From contig CARSRA010000008.1 of NCBI GenBank assembly GCA_949063825.1, positions 1 through 29,505 on the forward strand: DNA of 29,505 bases, read 5' to 3'. The position numbers and the translations under genes are program-made. This stretch comes from an uncultured Candidatus Saccharibacteria bacterium (GTDB taxonomy: Bacteria; Patescibacteriota; Saccharimonadia; Saccharimonadales; Saccharimonadaceae). Positions 22,461 to 29,505 of the stretch are shown here, piece by piece (the first letter of the stretch is position 1; each line of letters opens with the position of its first letter). The notes under the pieces were generated by a model. It made no database searches and was not told where the DNA came from. It worked only from the letters and a program-made list of their open reading frames with translations.

Positions 22461-23456
22461 TTAATATCTTGCACCTACAATCAATGCGTCGCAAGATAAT
22501 TCGCAATTACCGCAGCTGCTCGGGCAACCGCCGCCACACTTGTCCAACAGCTCACACTGCCGACATTTTAACGACAAATAATCCTTCTCCCGGAATCTGA
22601 TCAGGCTGGAGTGCTGTTCCCAAAGCTGCTTCAGCGGCGTTTCCGGATCTAAAATATTGCCGAGCGGTATTTGATTTACCGCGCAGCGCGACAGATTGCT
22701 ATACATGTCGATATACGCCGTCCCATACCCCCAATCGCAACGCGCAGTGTACTTCCTCAACTCTACCGGCAATAAACACATCGGGAAGGAATCTACTACT
22801 TCAATCTCAATGTTAAGCTGTTGATCCACACGCTGTACCTGCCGAAAAATGGTCAGGATTTCGTCTAAACGTAGCCCCTGAAAAGACTTCGCTGCTCCGC
22901 CGTAGGGTCCGATCCGCTGAATTTGGATATAATCAATCGGCAATTCATCGTTCAATCCCCGTACGGTTTCATAAAGACTTTCCACCATCGCCGGGGTAAA
23001 GTTGAGCGTAATACCGATTCGTTGCTCCGGTCGCTTATCATGCGCAAACGCTTGCAACCGTTCCAGGACCTGGCGATAAGTTCCCCGCCAAGTACGGGCA
23101 TCATGATATGACGGTATGCCATGTACGGTCCATTCCAGCGATGAGACATACGGCGCGACCCCCTGCCACTGCTTGTGAGTATTCGACAGGATTCCGACCT
23201 CCAACTTGAGCTCACTCATATATTTTACGAGCTGAACCAATTCAGGATGATCGGACGGGTCTCCCCCGACGAGCTCGACGGACCATACACCCGCATCGTG
23301 AAGTTGATCCGCAATTTGTTTTAAAGTTGCAATGTCTCCATGGCAACGATCCTTCAGCTCAAGAGACGCGGTCTCATAGCAAAAAGGACATCGGTGTGAA
23401 CAATAGGTTGTGATACCCAGTGCTACCTGTTTTAAATTGTGCTGTTTTGTTGTCAT
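22461..23456 (-). CDS. Radical SAM/SPASM domain protein
   Basis: 331 residues. The radical SAM cluster motif CSHRCPFC (Cys19, 23, 26) is followed by a GGDP motif (64-67) that positions SAM. The C-terminal part is a Cys-rich SPASM-like region: CAVNQIPLGNI (Cys258), then Cys298, 301, 307, 311, 315, 318 and 322 around CGGGC, able to hold one or two auxiliary iron-sulfur clusters. Such enzymes often modify peptides or proteins, or mature other enzymes; the substrate cannot be told here. No plausible precursor-peptide gene is seen beside it. The ATG has GGGGGA 8 bases upstream. The gene has its own consensus promoter, a hairpin leader and adjoining palindromes, and looks like an independent cassette. 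Confidence 0.88.
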   Translation of the reverse strand: MTTKQHNLKQVALGITTYCSHRCPFCYETASLELKDRCHGDIATLKQIADQLHDAGVWSVELVGGDPSDHPELVQLVKYMSELKLEVGILSNTHKQWQGVAPYVSSLEWTVHGIPSYHDARTWRGTYRQVLERLQAFAHDKRPEQRIGITLNFTPAMVESLYETVRGLNDELPIDYIQIQRIGPYGGAAKSFQGLRLDEILTIFRQVQRVDQQLNIEIEVVDSFPMCLLPVELRKYTARCDWGYGTAYIDMYSNLSRCAVNQIPLGNILDPETPLKQLWEQHSSLIRFREKDYLSLKCRQCELLDKCGGGCPSSCGNCELSCDALIVGARY

Positions 23457-23539
23457 AATTTAATCCCCCTTTTTTTGATTTTTTGACAAAACTTTGCACT
23501 ACAATACTAGACTACTGCAAAAAGTAGCCTCATCTCTTC

Positions 23540-23568
23540 ATTGTATCACAGATTACTATTTTTGTCAA
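23540..23568 (-). promoter_or_regulatory. Consensus promoter of the radical SAM gene
   Basis: TTGACA (23563-23568), 17 bases, TGA-TACAAT (-10 at 23540-23545) on the minus strand. The leader that follows holds a 7-bp hairpin (GGCTACT with AGTAGTC) before the ribosome site. Confidence 0.88.
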
Positions 23569-23588
23569 TAGTAAAACCCTAAGCAAAC

Positions 23589-24341
23589 CTACCGACGAAA
23601 AACCTTTTCAGCTAAATTCACTCCAGTTACCTTATAATAACCCATGAATTGCGGAGATCGATTAACTTCGATGATCAATAAATTACCTTTTTCCTCTATT
23701 GCTAGATCGACCCCGACAAAGTCAAGCTCGGGCATCTTTTGCATCGCACGCTTGATAAAATCAATTTCAGCCTCAGAAAGTTTTCGATATCCAGTTGCCT
23801 TAACTTTCTGATTCTCAGTCTTGCTAGTACGGGTCTCAGCTATTTCAAGGACTTCGCCGCGCAGATAGAAAACACGCATTTCTTCACGAATTTGCCGGCG
23901 TTCCTGTATGATATATCTTTCAAGCTCAACGTCAGCCGGTTTCTCAAAATGCACATCACGACAGCGACAAGAAATACGCTTCTTGAAAATATGCTCCCCA
24001 GGAATGAACTCATACTCACTTGCAAGCCAAGTCGGCGGCATAAATTCCGTACCAAATTTTAGAAATTGACGATACTTATCTTCGACATAATAATCATCTA
24101 TAGTACGGATGCCATCAAGCGAATATGCTTCGAGGTTATCACGAAAGAAGCGCTTAGTAATTTCATCAATTCGAGTATCATTAATAGGAAGGTTCGGTTC
24201 GTTAAAAGGATCACGGAAATAAACTTCCGATATCTCCGGAAAATGCTCAGGTAAATCTTCTTTATAATAATAGATATGGTCAACATTATCTTCCCAAAGC
24301 GGCAAAGCTTTATCGGCGCGAGTTGTAAAAAGTGCTGTCAT
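23589..24341 (-). CDS. ATP-grasp domain protein (RimK-like)
   Basis: 250 residues. The second half has ATP-grasp features: an ATP-contacting stretch YIIQERR (143-149), and the metal-binding block GVDLAIEEKGNLLIIEVNRS with Asp212, Glu225 and Asn227, as in RimK and related carboxylate-amine ligases. The first half is less conserved and lacks a clear substrate domain. Such enzymes join a carboxylate to an amine through an acyl phosphate; the substrate is unknown. It has a strong AGGAGG 7 bases before the ATG and follows the glycosyltransferase gene by 20 bases, so it belongs to that operon. A role in decorating a surface glycan or peptide is an inference. The radical SAM gene downstream has its own promoter. 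Confidence 0.8.
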   Translation of the reverse strand: MTALFTTRADKALPLWEDNVDHIYYYKEDLPEHFPEISEVYFRDPFNEPNLPINDTRIDEITKRFFRDNLEAYSLDGIRTIDDYYVEDKYRQFLKFGTEFMPPTWLASEYEFIPGEHIFKKRISCRCRDVHFEKPADVELERYIIQERRQIREEMRVFYLRGEVLEIAETRTSKTENQKVKATGYRKLSEAEIDFIKRAMQKMPELDFVGVDLAIEEKGNLLIIEVNRSPQFMGYYKVTGVNLAEKVFRR

Positions 24342-24361
24342 ATAGCTACCTCCTAGTTTAG

Positions 24362-26002
24362 TTAATCGTTCTTCACCACTTTTTCAGTGACATCAAATTT
24401 TTCCATGTATTTACCGAGCATGAGGCGCGTCTGCGAATAAAACGCTGCTGCACTTTGGTATACAATTGCAATTACTGGCATTAAAATCCATTGCAAAACC
24501 ATCAAAAACGATCGGTTTTTCTTATAGCGTGCAGGGCGCGGCGGCAACATTTTAAGCGATGTAATCACCGTAATGACTAAGCCGATCGCAGCGATAGTTT
24601 GAATCATACCAACTACATTTGGTAAATTAAAGGCTAGGGCTCCACGAGTGCTCAGATTCATTAACATCGGTACCCAGCCGCCAAAAGCCACAATAGGCGA
24701 CATATAGGCCAATGTGACATGTCCATCTAAAAGTCGTACAAATTTTGGGAAAAGTTGCCAAAATGGAATCTTGCACTCTTTTGAAAACAAATAATTGCCA
24801 ACATACGCTACATCACTAGCTCCATAGTCCCAGCGCCTCAACTGCACGAACTGTGCTTTTAGAGTTTTCCAAAAACTATCCGAGAGTACTGCATCTTGAC
24901 CGATAGATACGCGGATCGGTACTACGCCATATTTACCTTCAAAATAGAATAACGAACGCCAATATTGATGTCCATCTTCAACGATCGTATGCTTACTCCA
25001 AAAATCCATCCCTTCAAGCGCTGCTAACGGTTGTGAATGCGAAGCAAAATTTCTCAGCACGTGTGGACGCATCGTTGAAATAATATTAAAGAATGAATTT
25101 GAGACTGCAATCACTCGCATTGGTGCTGCTGCATCCCAAATATTATTTGTAAAAATTGATATTGGCTGATAGCTATAATGCTGACGATCCGGACGCACAC
25201 AAAATTCATAGGCTACATAATCAAGATATTTCTTGCTCATCCTATTATCACTATCTAGTGACGTGACGATAATATTTTCTTTAGGAATTCCAGAATTTTC
25301 TACGTATTTCGCCAAGTGATGTCCAGCATAGACTAGGTTGGGGCCTTTACCAACGATCTCGTTTTTTAAGCCATCTGGATGTTTTACTAGCAAGAAATCT
25401 CGGAAAACTCCATCAAATTGTTGCTTCAATTCTTTAGCGACCTGCTGCATTTTTGCACCACCACGTTCCTCATAAGCTAAAACGAAAATTATCCTCTCGC
25501 TAGGAAAAGTATTATCGCGTACTGCTTCGACCGATGGTACCAGCGTCTCTAATCCTTCGTTATATGCTGTGACAATTACCGCATGATAAATCTCTGTCGG
25601 CTTTAAAGCTTGTTCTCCCTCGAGCGCAGATAATAGTCGTAAATTCTGTACGTGCTCATCAAAGCCATAGCTTTTATCATTCTCATCGCGACGTTTCTCA
25701 TAGGCAGCATGCGTATCCTCTAAGTCGTTCAAGCGTTTCGCCCAGTCGACTTTCTCGGCTTCAAGCATAATTTTGTGCCCTTGGATCATTCGAAATGCCG
25801 ATCCAACCGCCTTCACTAAAGTTGTTGCTATAATAATCAGTAAATATATTGCGCCTAAAATGGGATTTATCAAAGACAGTACAAACAATAAAATCACCGC
25901 TGAATAACTCAGAAAAGCTGGCAATATTTCAAAAAAACGGTACTTATGTGTACGCTTACCTTCGGGGATTTCTGGCACATGATTTGATCTCGTCATTACC
26001 AT
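24362..26002 (-). CDS. Membrane glycosyltransferase, family 2
   Basis: 546 residues. Two membrane segments lie near the N-terminus (about 27-70), then a cytoplasmic GT-A domain with AVIVTAYNEG (141-150), the nucleotide-sugar metal site SLDSDNR (D250-S-D252), the catalytic ED pair (342-343) and QLRRW (387-391), the last typical of processive family 2 enzymes such as hyaluronan or cellulose synthases. At least three further membrane segments follow (about 428-525). It probably polymerises or transfers a sugar onto an exported glycan. The upstream 141-residue membrane protein gene overlaps it by 7 bases (or 1 if the second ATG at 25996 is used, which lies 7 bases after a GGGGA). Confidence 0.9.
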   Translation of the reverse strand: MVMTRSNHVPEIPEGKRTHKYRFFEILPAFLSYSAVILLFVLSLINPILGAIYLLIIIATTLVKAVGSAFRMIQGHKIMLEAEKVDWAKRLNDLEDTHAAYEKRRDENDKSYGFDEHVQNLRLLSALEGEQALKPTEIYHAVIVTAYNEGLETLVPSVEAVRDNTFPSERIIFVLAYEERGGAKMQQVAKELKQQFDGVFRDFLLVKHPDGLKNEIVGKGPNLVYAGHHLAKYVENSGIPKENIIVTSLDSDNRMSKKYLDYVAYEFCVRPDRQHYSYQPISIFTNNIWDAAAPMRVIAVSNSFFNIISTMRPHVLRNFASHSQPLAALEGMDFWSKHTIVEDGHQYWRSLFYFEGKYGVVPIRVSIGQDAVLSDSFWKTLKAQFVQLRRWDYGASDVAYVGNYLFSKECKIPFWQLFPKFVRLLDGHVTLAYMSPIVAFGGWVPMLMNLSTRGALAFNLPNVVGMIQTIAAIGLVITVITSLKMLPPRPARYKKNRSFLMVLQWILMPVIAIVYQSAAAFYSQTRLMLGKYMEKFDVTEKVVKND

Positions 26003-26421
26003 TCCCCGACTAACCTAAACAGCACTAGCAAGGTTGCCGCGACCAGAACAATCGAAATCACTGCAAATGCCATCGCCGTGTCGCGCCCGTACCTACGATA
26101 AATTCGCAAGACTAGTAAATTATGTAGTAAGCCATAGATCAAGGCAAGAATCGGAAACGCCAACATCATCATCCAGCCGCTACGTCGATATCCTCCGCTG
26201 ATCCCGGCAATTTCACCATACACGTCGCCGTAGCCGACAATTACGACGCTAGTATTCGGTCGCAACATCATAAACGATAAAATTAATAAGAGTAGACTTG
26301 CGAGTGCCAACACTGCCATTGCAACCAGCAAACTTTTTTGTTTACGACAAACTTCGCGCCAAACTACGCTCAGCTTATTCTTATTTTCCTTGACTTCTTT
26401 AGTCTTTTTTGCAGCCTTCAT
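25996..26421 (-). CDS. Small membrane protein beside the glycosyltransferase
   Basis: I do not recognise this 141-residue protein. A Lys-rich N-terminus (about 1-28) precedes three membrane segments (about 31-53, 82-106 and 115-138) with a Gly/Tyr-rich loop between the first and second (about 55-80). It is the first gene of a three-gene operon and overlaps the glycosyltransferase gene, so it is probably a partner or export component for that enzyme. It starts 9 bases after a TGT-TATAAT element, leaving almost no leader. Confidence 0.72.
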   Translation of the reverse strand: MKAAKKTKEVKENKNKLSVVWREVCRKQKSLLVAMAVLALASLLLLILSFMMLRPNTSVVIVGYGDVYGEIAGISGGYRRSGWMMMLAFPILALIYGLLHNLLVLRIYRRYGRDTAMAFAVISIVLVAATLLVLFRLVGEW

Positions 26422-26430
26422 AGTATTCTA

Positions 26431-26439
26431 ATTATAACA
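26431..26439 (-). promoter_or_regulatory. Extended -10 promoter of the glycosyltransferase operon
   Basis: TGT-TATAAT on the minus strand overlapping the Nudix gene stop codon, 9 bases before the ATG at 26421. The predicted leader is only about 2-3 bases. Confidence 0.6.
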
Positions 26440-27025
26440 CAGCCGATTTATACTGATATAATGCTGGAGATTTCAGTAGATCTCCCAGTGATTTATATTT
26501 CCTAAATTCAGTGTCATTCTTCATGTAAATTGCATTTGACTGACCAGCTAGTTTCTGTACGTCACCAAAACTTAATTCCATAACTTCAATTTCTTCACCA
26601 GCATCGAGGTCCTGCGCGCCCTGGTCGATAAAATCGGTAGCAAGAAAAGTATAAACCAACCAATCAATCTTGATGAAAGGCTGCCTGACATCAATTAATT
26701 TCCAATTTTTAAAGCGCATACCAGTCTCCTCGCGTAGCTCACGCTTCGCGGCTTCCAACTCGGTCTCTTGAGTATCATCATGACGACCACTCGGAAAATC
26801 ATAATACCAATCTAACGTCGGCTGACGCTGCTTTACAATTACAATCTTATCATTCTTAACCGCAATGACCTTTACTGTGTCAGGACGACTTACCATCTCA
26901 AATGTTGCAGTAGAACCATCAAACAATTTTTGCGGCCATTGATAGACATCATAAATCTCACCATGAAAAACTTTTTCAGCCTTCGTCGGCACTAAACGTG
27001 CATTTTTCGGTATAAACTCTCTCAT
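26432..27025 (-). CDS. Nudix hydrolase (ADP-ribose pyrophosphatase-like)
   Basis: 197 residues. An N-terminal beta region with KVFHGEIYDVYQW and a VKVIAV...VKQRQP stretch resembles ADP-ribose/nucleoside-diphosphate-sugar pyrophosphatases of the NUDT5 type. The Nudix helix AAKRELREETGM carries the metal-binding Glu residues; the distance from the leading Gly to the first Glu is one residue longer than the textbook pattern. It would cleave a nucleoside diphosphate linked to another moiety. Its ATG overlaps the stop of the membrane protein gene upstream by 4 bases. The next promoter overlaps its own stop codon. Confidence 0.85.
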   Translation of the reverse strand: MREFIPKNARLVPTKAEKVFHGEIYDVYQWPQKLFDGSTATFEMVSRPDTVKVIAVKNDKIVIVKQRQPTLDWYYDFPSGRHDDTQETELEAAKRELREETGMRFKNWKLIDVRQPFIKIDWLVYTFLATDFIDQGAQDLDAGEEIEVMELSFGDVQKLAGQSNAIYMKNDTEFRKYKSLGDLLKSPALYQYKSAVL

Positions 27026-27810
27026 GATTTCACTCCATTGTCATCCTCAGGGTGATGATCAAAATGTTTCTTCAGAAACCCCAAGATTCGCTCATGTTGC
27101 CACAATCCAATACCGAGCAAAATTACCGCTACGACCGATAAAATAATAACGCCCGATAGATTTGTCGTAAGTCCAGCACCGAGATAATTAGTCACGATAA
27201 TTACCGGTAAACGTCCTAAAATTAAAATCAACATTAATTTTCGTATTGAAAGTGACGTGAGACCAGCAATATAACAAATCAGATCGTCTGGGAAACCTGG
27301 CAGCAAATAAATCAGGAATAATATTAGTGAAGTGCTCTTAGAGTTGATAATAAAATCAAATCGTTCAATCGCAGATTTTTTAAAGATCTTTTCTAAAAAT
27401 GGTCGACCAAAACGCCGTGAAATTTTAAAAACGATATAGCAACCTAGCAAAGTACCGATTGTCGTCCATAAAATCCCCCATGAACCAAATATGAATCCAC
27501 CGATGCTTCCTACAACTTGACCGGGGATGGGCGCTACTACCGTTTGGACGACTTGCAATAATATATATAATAATGGCGCAAAAATTCCCCAAGATTCAAC
27601 TCGCGCAATCATCTCATCACGATTCGTAAGCAACTGCATTAGCGGACCCTTGGCTACAATATCCCAAGTCAAATAGGCAAATATCGCTACGAAGACAACG
27701 GCAATTAGCCAAAGCTTGATGATCGTTTTAGTGCTCAGGCGCTTTCTAATCGGCGACCCAGAAGTCTGACCTGGTTCGACAGGATCATGATGAGGTTCTT
27801 TACTTGGCAT
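27022..27810 (-). CDS. TVP38/TMEM64 (VTT/DedA-like) membrane protein
   Basis: 262 residues with about five to six membrane segments after a polar cytoplasmic N-terminus. The VTT domain is visible: an APIPGQVVGSIGGFIFG reentrant-like segment, then GTLLGCYIVFKISRRFGRPF, a LPGFPDDLICYIAGLT block and a final segment after LGRLPVIIVTNYLGAG. Such proteins are linked to lipid transport or scrambling in other organisms; the role here is not known. I choose the ATG at 27810, which overlaps the end of rny by 11 bases; a GTG at 27831 would add seven residues. Neither start has a ribosome site. Confidence 0.85.
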   Translation of the reverse strand: MPSKEPHHDPVEPGQTSGSPIRKRLSTKTIIKLWLIAVVFVAIFAYLTWDIVAKGPLMQLLTNRDEMIARVESWGIFAPLLYILLQVVQTVVAPIPGQVVGSIGGFIFGSWGILWTTIGTLLGCYIVFKISRRFGRPFLEKIFKKSAIERFDFIINSKSTSLILFLIYLLPGFPDDLICYIAGLTSLSIRKLMLILILGRLPVIIVTNYLGAGLTTNLSGVIILSVVAVILLGIGLWQHERILGFLKKHFDHHPEDDNGVKS

Positions 27811-29347
27811 ATTCGACTGCGCGTGTCTCACGAATTACATTCACCTTAATAACTCCTGGATAAGACATCGTAGCTTCAATTTTGTTGGCAATATCGCGCG
27901 CTAACTTCAACGCCGAAAGATCATCGATCTGTTTTGGTTCAACAATAACACGAATCTCGCGACCAGCTGAAATCGCATAAGCTTTATCGATACCTGGGAA
28001 GCTAGTTGCAATATTCTCAAGATCGCGCATGCGTTCAGCAAAATTCTCTGCCGAAATATTCCTCGCACCCGGACGCGCCGCCGAAAGTGAATCAACAATT
28101 TTAACGATCAAGGCCTCTGGCGTAGTCGGCTCGATGTCATCGTGATGTGCAGCCATTGCATGCACAACTGCATCCGACATGCCATATTTTTTGGCTAGCT
28201 CTGCGCCAATTTCGGCATGCTTCCCTTCAATCTTATGAGTAACGGCTTTACCAATATCATGTAGCAAAGTAGCAGTCTTAGCGACGCGCTTGTCAGCGCC
28301 GATTTCTTCCGCGATCATTCCAGCAATATGTGTCATTTCAACCGAATGCAATAAAACATTCTGACCATAACTAGTACGGAACTTCAACTCACCGAGCAAG
28401 TGCAGTAATTCACGAGGAATCCCTACTACGCCAACTTCGCGTGCAGCATCTTCGCCAGCCCGCATCACTTCTTTTTCGATTTCACGCTCAGCTTTTGCCA
28501 CAGCCTCTTCGATACTCGAAGGATTGATCCGCCCATCCTTCATAAGTCGCTCCAAAGCATAACGCGCGACCTGCCGACGAATCGGATCAAAACTCGAAAG
28601 AACTACCATTCCTGGAGTATCATCCACCATAATATCGACGCCAGTCGCGCGCTGCAATGCTTGGATATTGCGTCCCTCTTTACCGATGATACGCCCTTTC
28701 ATATCATCATCTGGTAACTTCAGCGCCGTCACTGTACGATCAGCTGTTACTTCTGATGACATTCTCTCCATCGCCGTAAGCAAAATTGCTTGTGCAGTTT
28801 CATCGAGATCATGCTTGATCTCTTTCTGCTCTTTGACAACTAATCCCGCGAGGTCTTGCTTGATGTCGCGCTCCGTCATTTGCATGAGCTTGTCACGCGC
28901 GTCAACTTTAGATAACCCAGCAATTTTTTCCAATTTCTCCTGCTGGCGATTGCGGATCTCGCGCACTTCACCCTTTAGCTCGTCGAGTTCTTTCTCCTGA
29001 CGCGCCAATCGCTCAGTCTTTTTTTCGAGCTGATCCAATTTATTATCTAGGTTATTTTCGCGCTCAGTCAGACGCCCCTCAGTCTTTTTCCATTCTTTAC
29101 GACGCAAACTTTCTTCTTCTTGCGATCTTGACGCGATTTCCGATGCCTCATTTTTGGCTTTTAGGACAATATCCGATGCCTCATTTTTAGCTTTACGCAC
29201 GAGATCATCAGCTTTATTCTTTCCGCCATTCTCGTTTTTCTTGTTATACACAAAAATTCCACCTGCGCCAGCGCCCACGCCTAGCACAAGGGCAATAATC
29301 ACTGGAATTACATCCATATCTAAACCTTTCTCATTGTTTATCGACAT
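27800..29347 (-). CDS. rny: Ribonuclease Y
   Basis: Membrane-anchored endoribonuclease that starts mRNA decay. 515 residues in the standard order: an N-terminal membrane helix (about 13-34), a long charged coiled coil (about 40-175) including a short duplicated AKNEAS segment (about 53-72), a KH RNA-binding domain with GRIIGKEGRN (218-227), and an HD domain with LLHDIGK (His363, Asp364) and AHHDDIEP. The ATG at 29347 has AGAGG 3 bases upstream; a second ATG at 29317 with AAAGG 7 bases upstream would give a more usual N-terminus. It is the first gene of a three-gene operon with overlaps throughout. Confidence 0.94.
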   Translation of the reverse strand: MSINNEKGLDMDVIPVIIALVLGVGAGAGGIFVYNKKNENGGKNKADDLVRKAKNEASDIVLKAKNEASEIASRSQEEESLRRKEWKKTEGRLTERENNLDNKLDQLEKKTERLARQEKELDELKGEVREIRNRQQEKLEKIAGLSKVDARDKLMQMTERDIKQDLAGLVVKEQKEIKHDLDETAQAILLTAMERMSSEVTADRTVTALKLPDDDMKGRIIGKEGRNIQALQRATGVDIMVDDTPGMVVLSSFDPIRRQVARYALERLMKDGRINPSSIEEAVAKAEREIEKEVMRAGEDAAREVGVVGIPRELLHLLGELKFRTSYGQNVLLHSVEMTHIAGMIAEEIGADKRVAKTATLLHDIGKAVTHKIEGKHAEIGAELAKKYGMSDAVVHAMAAHHDDIEPTTPEALIVKIVDSLSAARPGARNISAENFAERMRDLENIATSFPGIDKAYAISAGREIRVIVEPKQIDDLSALKLARDIANKIEATMSYPGVIKVNVIRETRAVEYAK

Positions 29348-29402
29348 TTTCCTCTATGCCGATGGGGTAACAAAAAATATAAATTAATAACTTTCCACTA
29401 TA

Positions 29403-29411
29403 ATTGTATCA
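29403..29411 (-). promoter_or_regulatory. Extended -10 promoter of the rny operon
   Basis: TGA-TACAAT on the minus strand, 55 bases before the rny ATG. No clear -35. The remaining bases to the window end hold nothing I can assign with confidence. Confidence 0.5.
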
Positions 29412-29505
29412 TAAAATCTATAAAAAATAAATTGGCCTGAGCAACCATTACTATCATGGTAACGCCGCCACAACCTTCTCAAGTAAGTAAAATGAGCCAA
29501 TCGCA

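Noticed and set aside
23483..23505. Plus-strand TTGACA and TACAAT in the leader of the radical SAM gene
   Set aside because: The spacer is only 11 bases, which is too short for a sigma-70 promoter.
29456..29505. ATG-led frame open to the right edge of the window
   Set aside because: Only 16 codons are visible, with no ribosome site and no -10 at the leaderless spacing. The evidence is too weak to call a partial gene.
1..29505. CRISPR array, transposase, integrase, toxin-antitoxin pair or phage genes
   Set aside because: No regularly spaced repeats and no protein with such motifs were found on either strand.

Overview
The window looks like chromosomal DNA of a small-genome bacterium of the Patescibacteria/CPR radiation, most likely Candidatus Saccharibacteria (TM7). 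This is inferred from several things taken together: the mid-40s GC look, tightly packed genes with many 4-base ATGA start/stop overlaps, a phosphoketolase beside triosephosphate isomerase, RNase Y, a fragment of a FISUMP-type surface domain ending in a conserved RCV motif, and many small membrane proteins without recognisable families. UGA is a normal stop here (for example at the ends of pyrG and the first phosphoketolase half), which argues against the UGA=Gly code of Gracilibacteria/Absconditabacteria.

Layout. 1-1400: a stand-alone GC-richer gene of unknown function with its own consensus promoter, structured leader and terminator. 1403-1705: remnant of a FISUMP-like surface protein. 1750-2380: tRNA-Ser(GCT), tRNA-Gly(TCC) and tRNA-His(GTG), all on the minus strand, with compact terminators. 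2397-5593 (minus): an unknown protein with a C-terminal membrane anchor, in one operon with tpiA, then a eukaryotic-type phosphomannomutase-like HAD enzyme. 5722-9722 (plus): tyrS and a class A penicillin-binding protein. 9797-12919 (minus): a membrane-anchored PIN-TRAM protein and a phosphoketolase carried on two overlapping genes. 12978-14093 (plus): an unknown membrane protein and mscL. 14096-19012 (minus): LiaF-like and DUF4097-like envelope proteins, argS, orn, a MmcQ/YjbR protein and a polytopic membrane protein, packed with overlaps or gaps of only a few bases. 19085-22248 (minus): pyrG coupled to an HExxH protein. 22385-23568: a radical SAM/SPASM gene as an isolated cassette. 23589-26421 (minus): small membrane protein, membrane GT2 glycosyltransferase and ATP-grasp enzyme. 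26432-29347 (minus): rny, a TVP38/DedA-like membrane protein and a Nudix hydrolase.

Together these are mainly housekeeping: translation (tyrS, argS, tRNAs), RNA turnover (rny, orn, PIN-TRAM), central carbon metabolism (tpiA, phosphoketolase), CTP synthesis and the cell envelope. The two genes with consensus promoters, hairpin leaders and little tie to their neighbours (217-1248 and 22461-23456) look like accessory cassettes.

The most notable signals are: (a) the phosphoketolase split at its inter-domain linker, with an unusual insertion in the first half; (b) a recurring TGN-TAtAAT motif exactly 6-7 bases before the ATG of six genes, which predicts leaderless mRNAs; (c) an 18-base copy of the tyrS promoter lying antisense inside the 526-residue protein gene; (d) the radical SAM/SPASM cassette with adjoining perfect palindromes. 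No CRISPR array, transposase, integrase or replication origin was seen.
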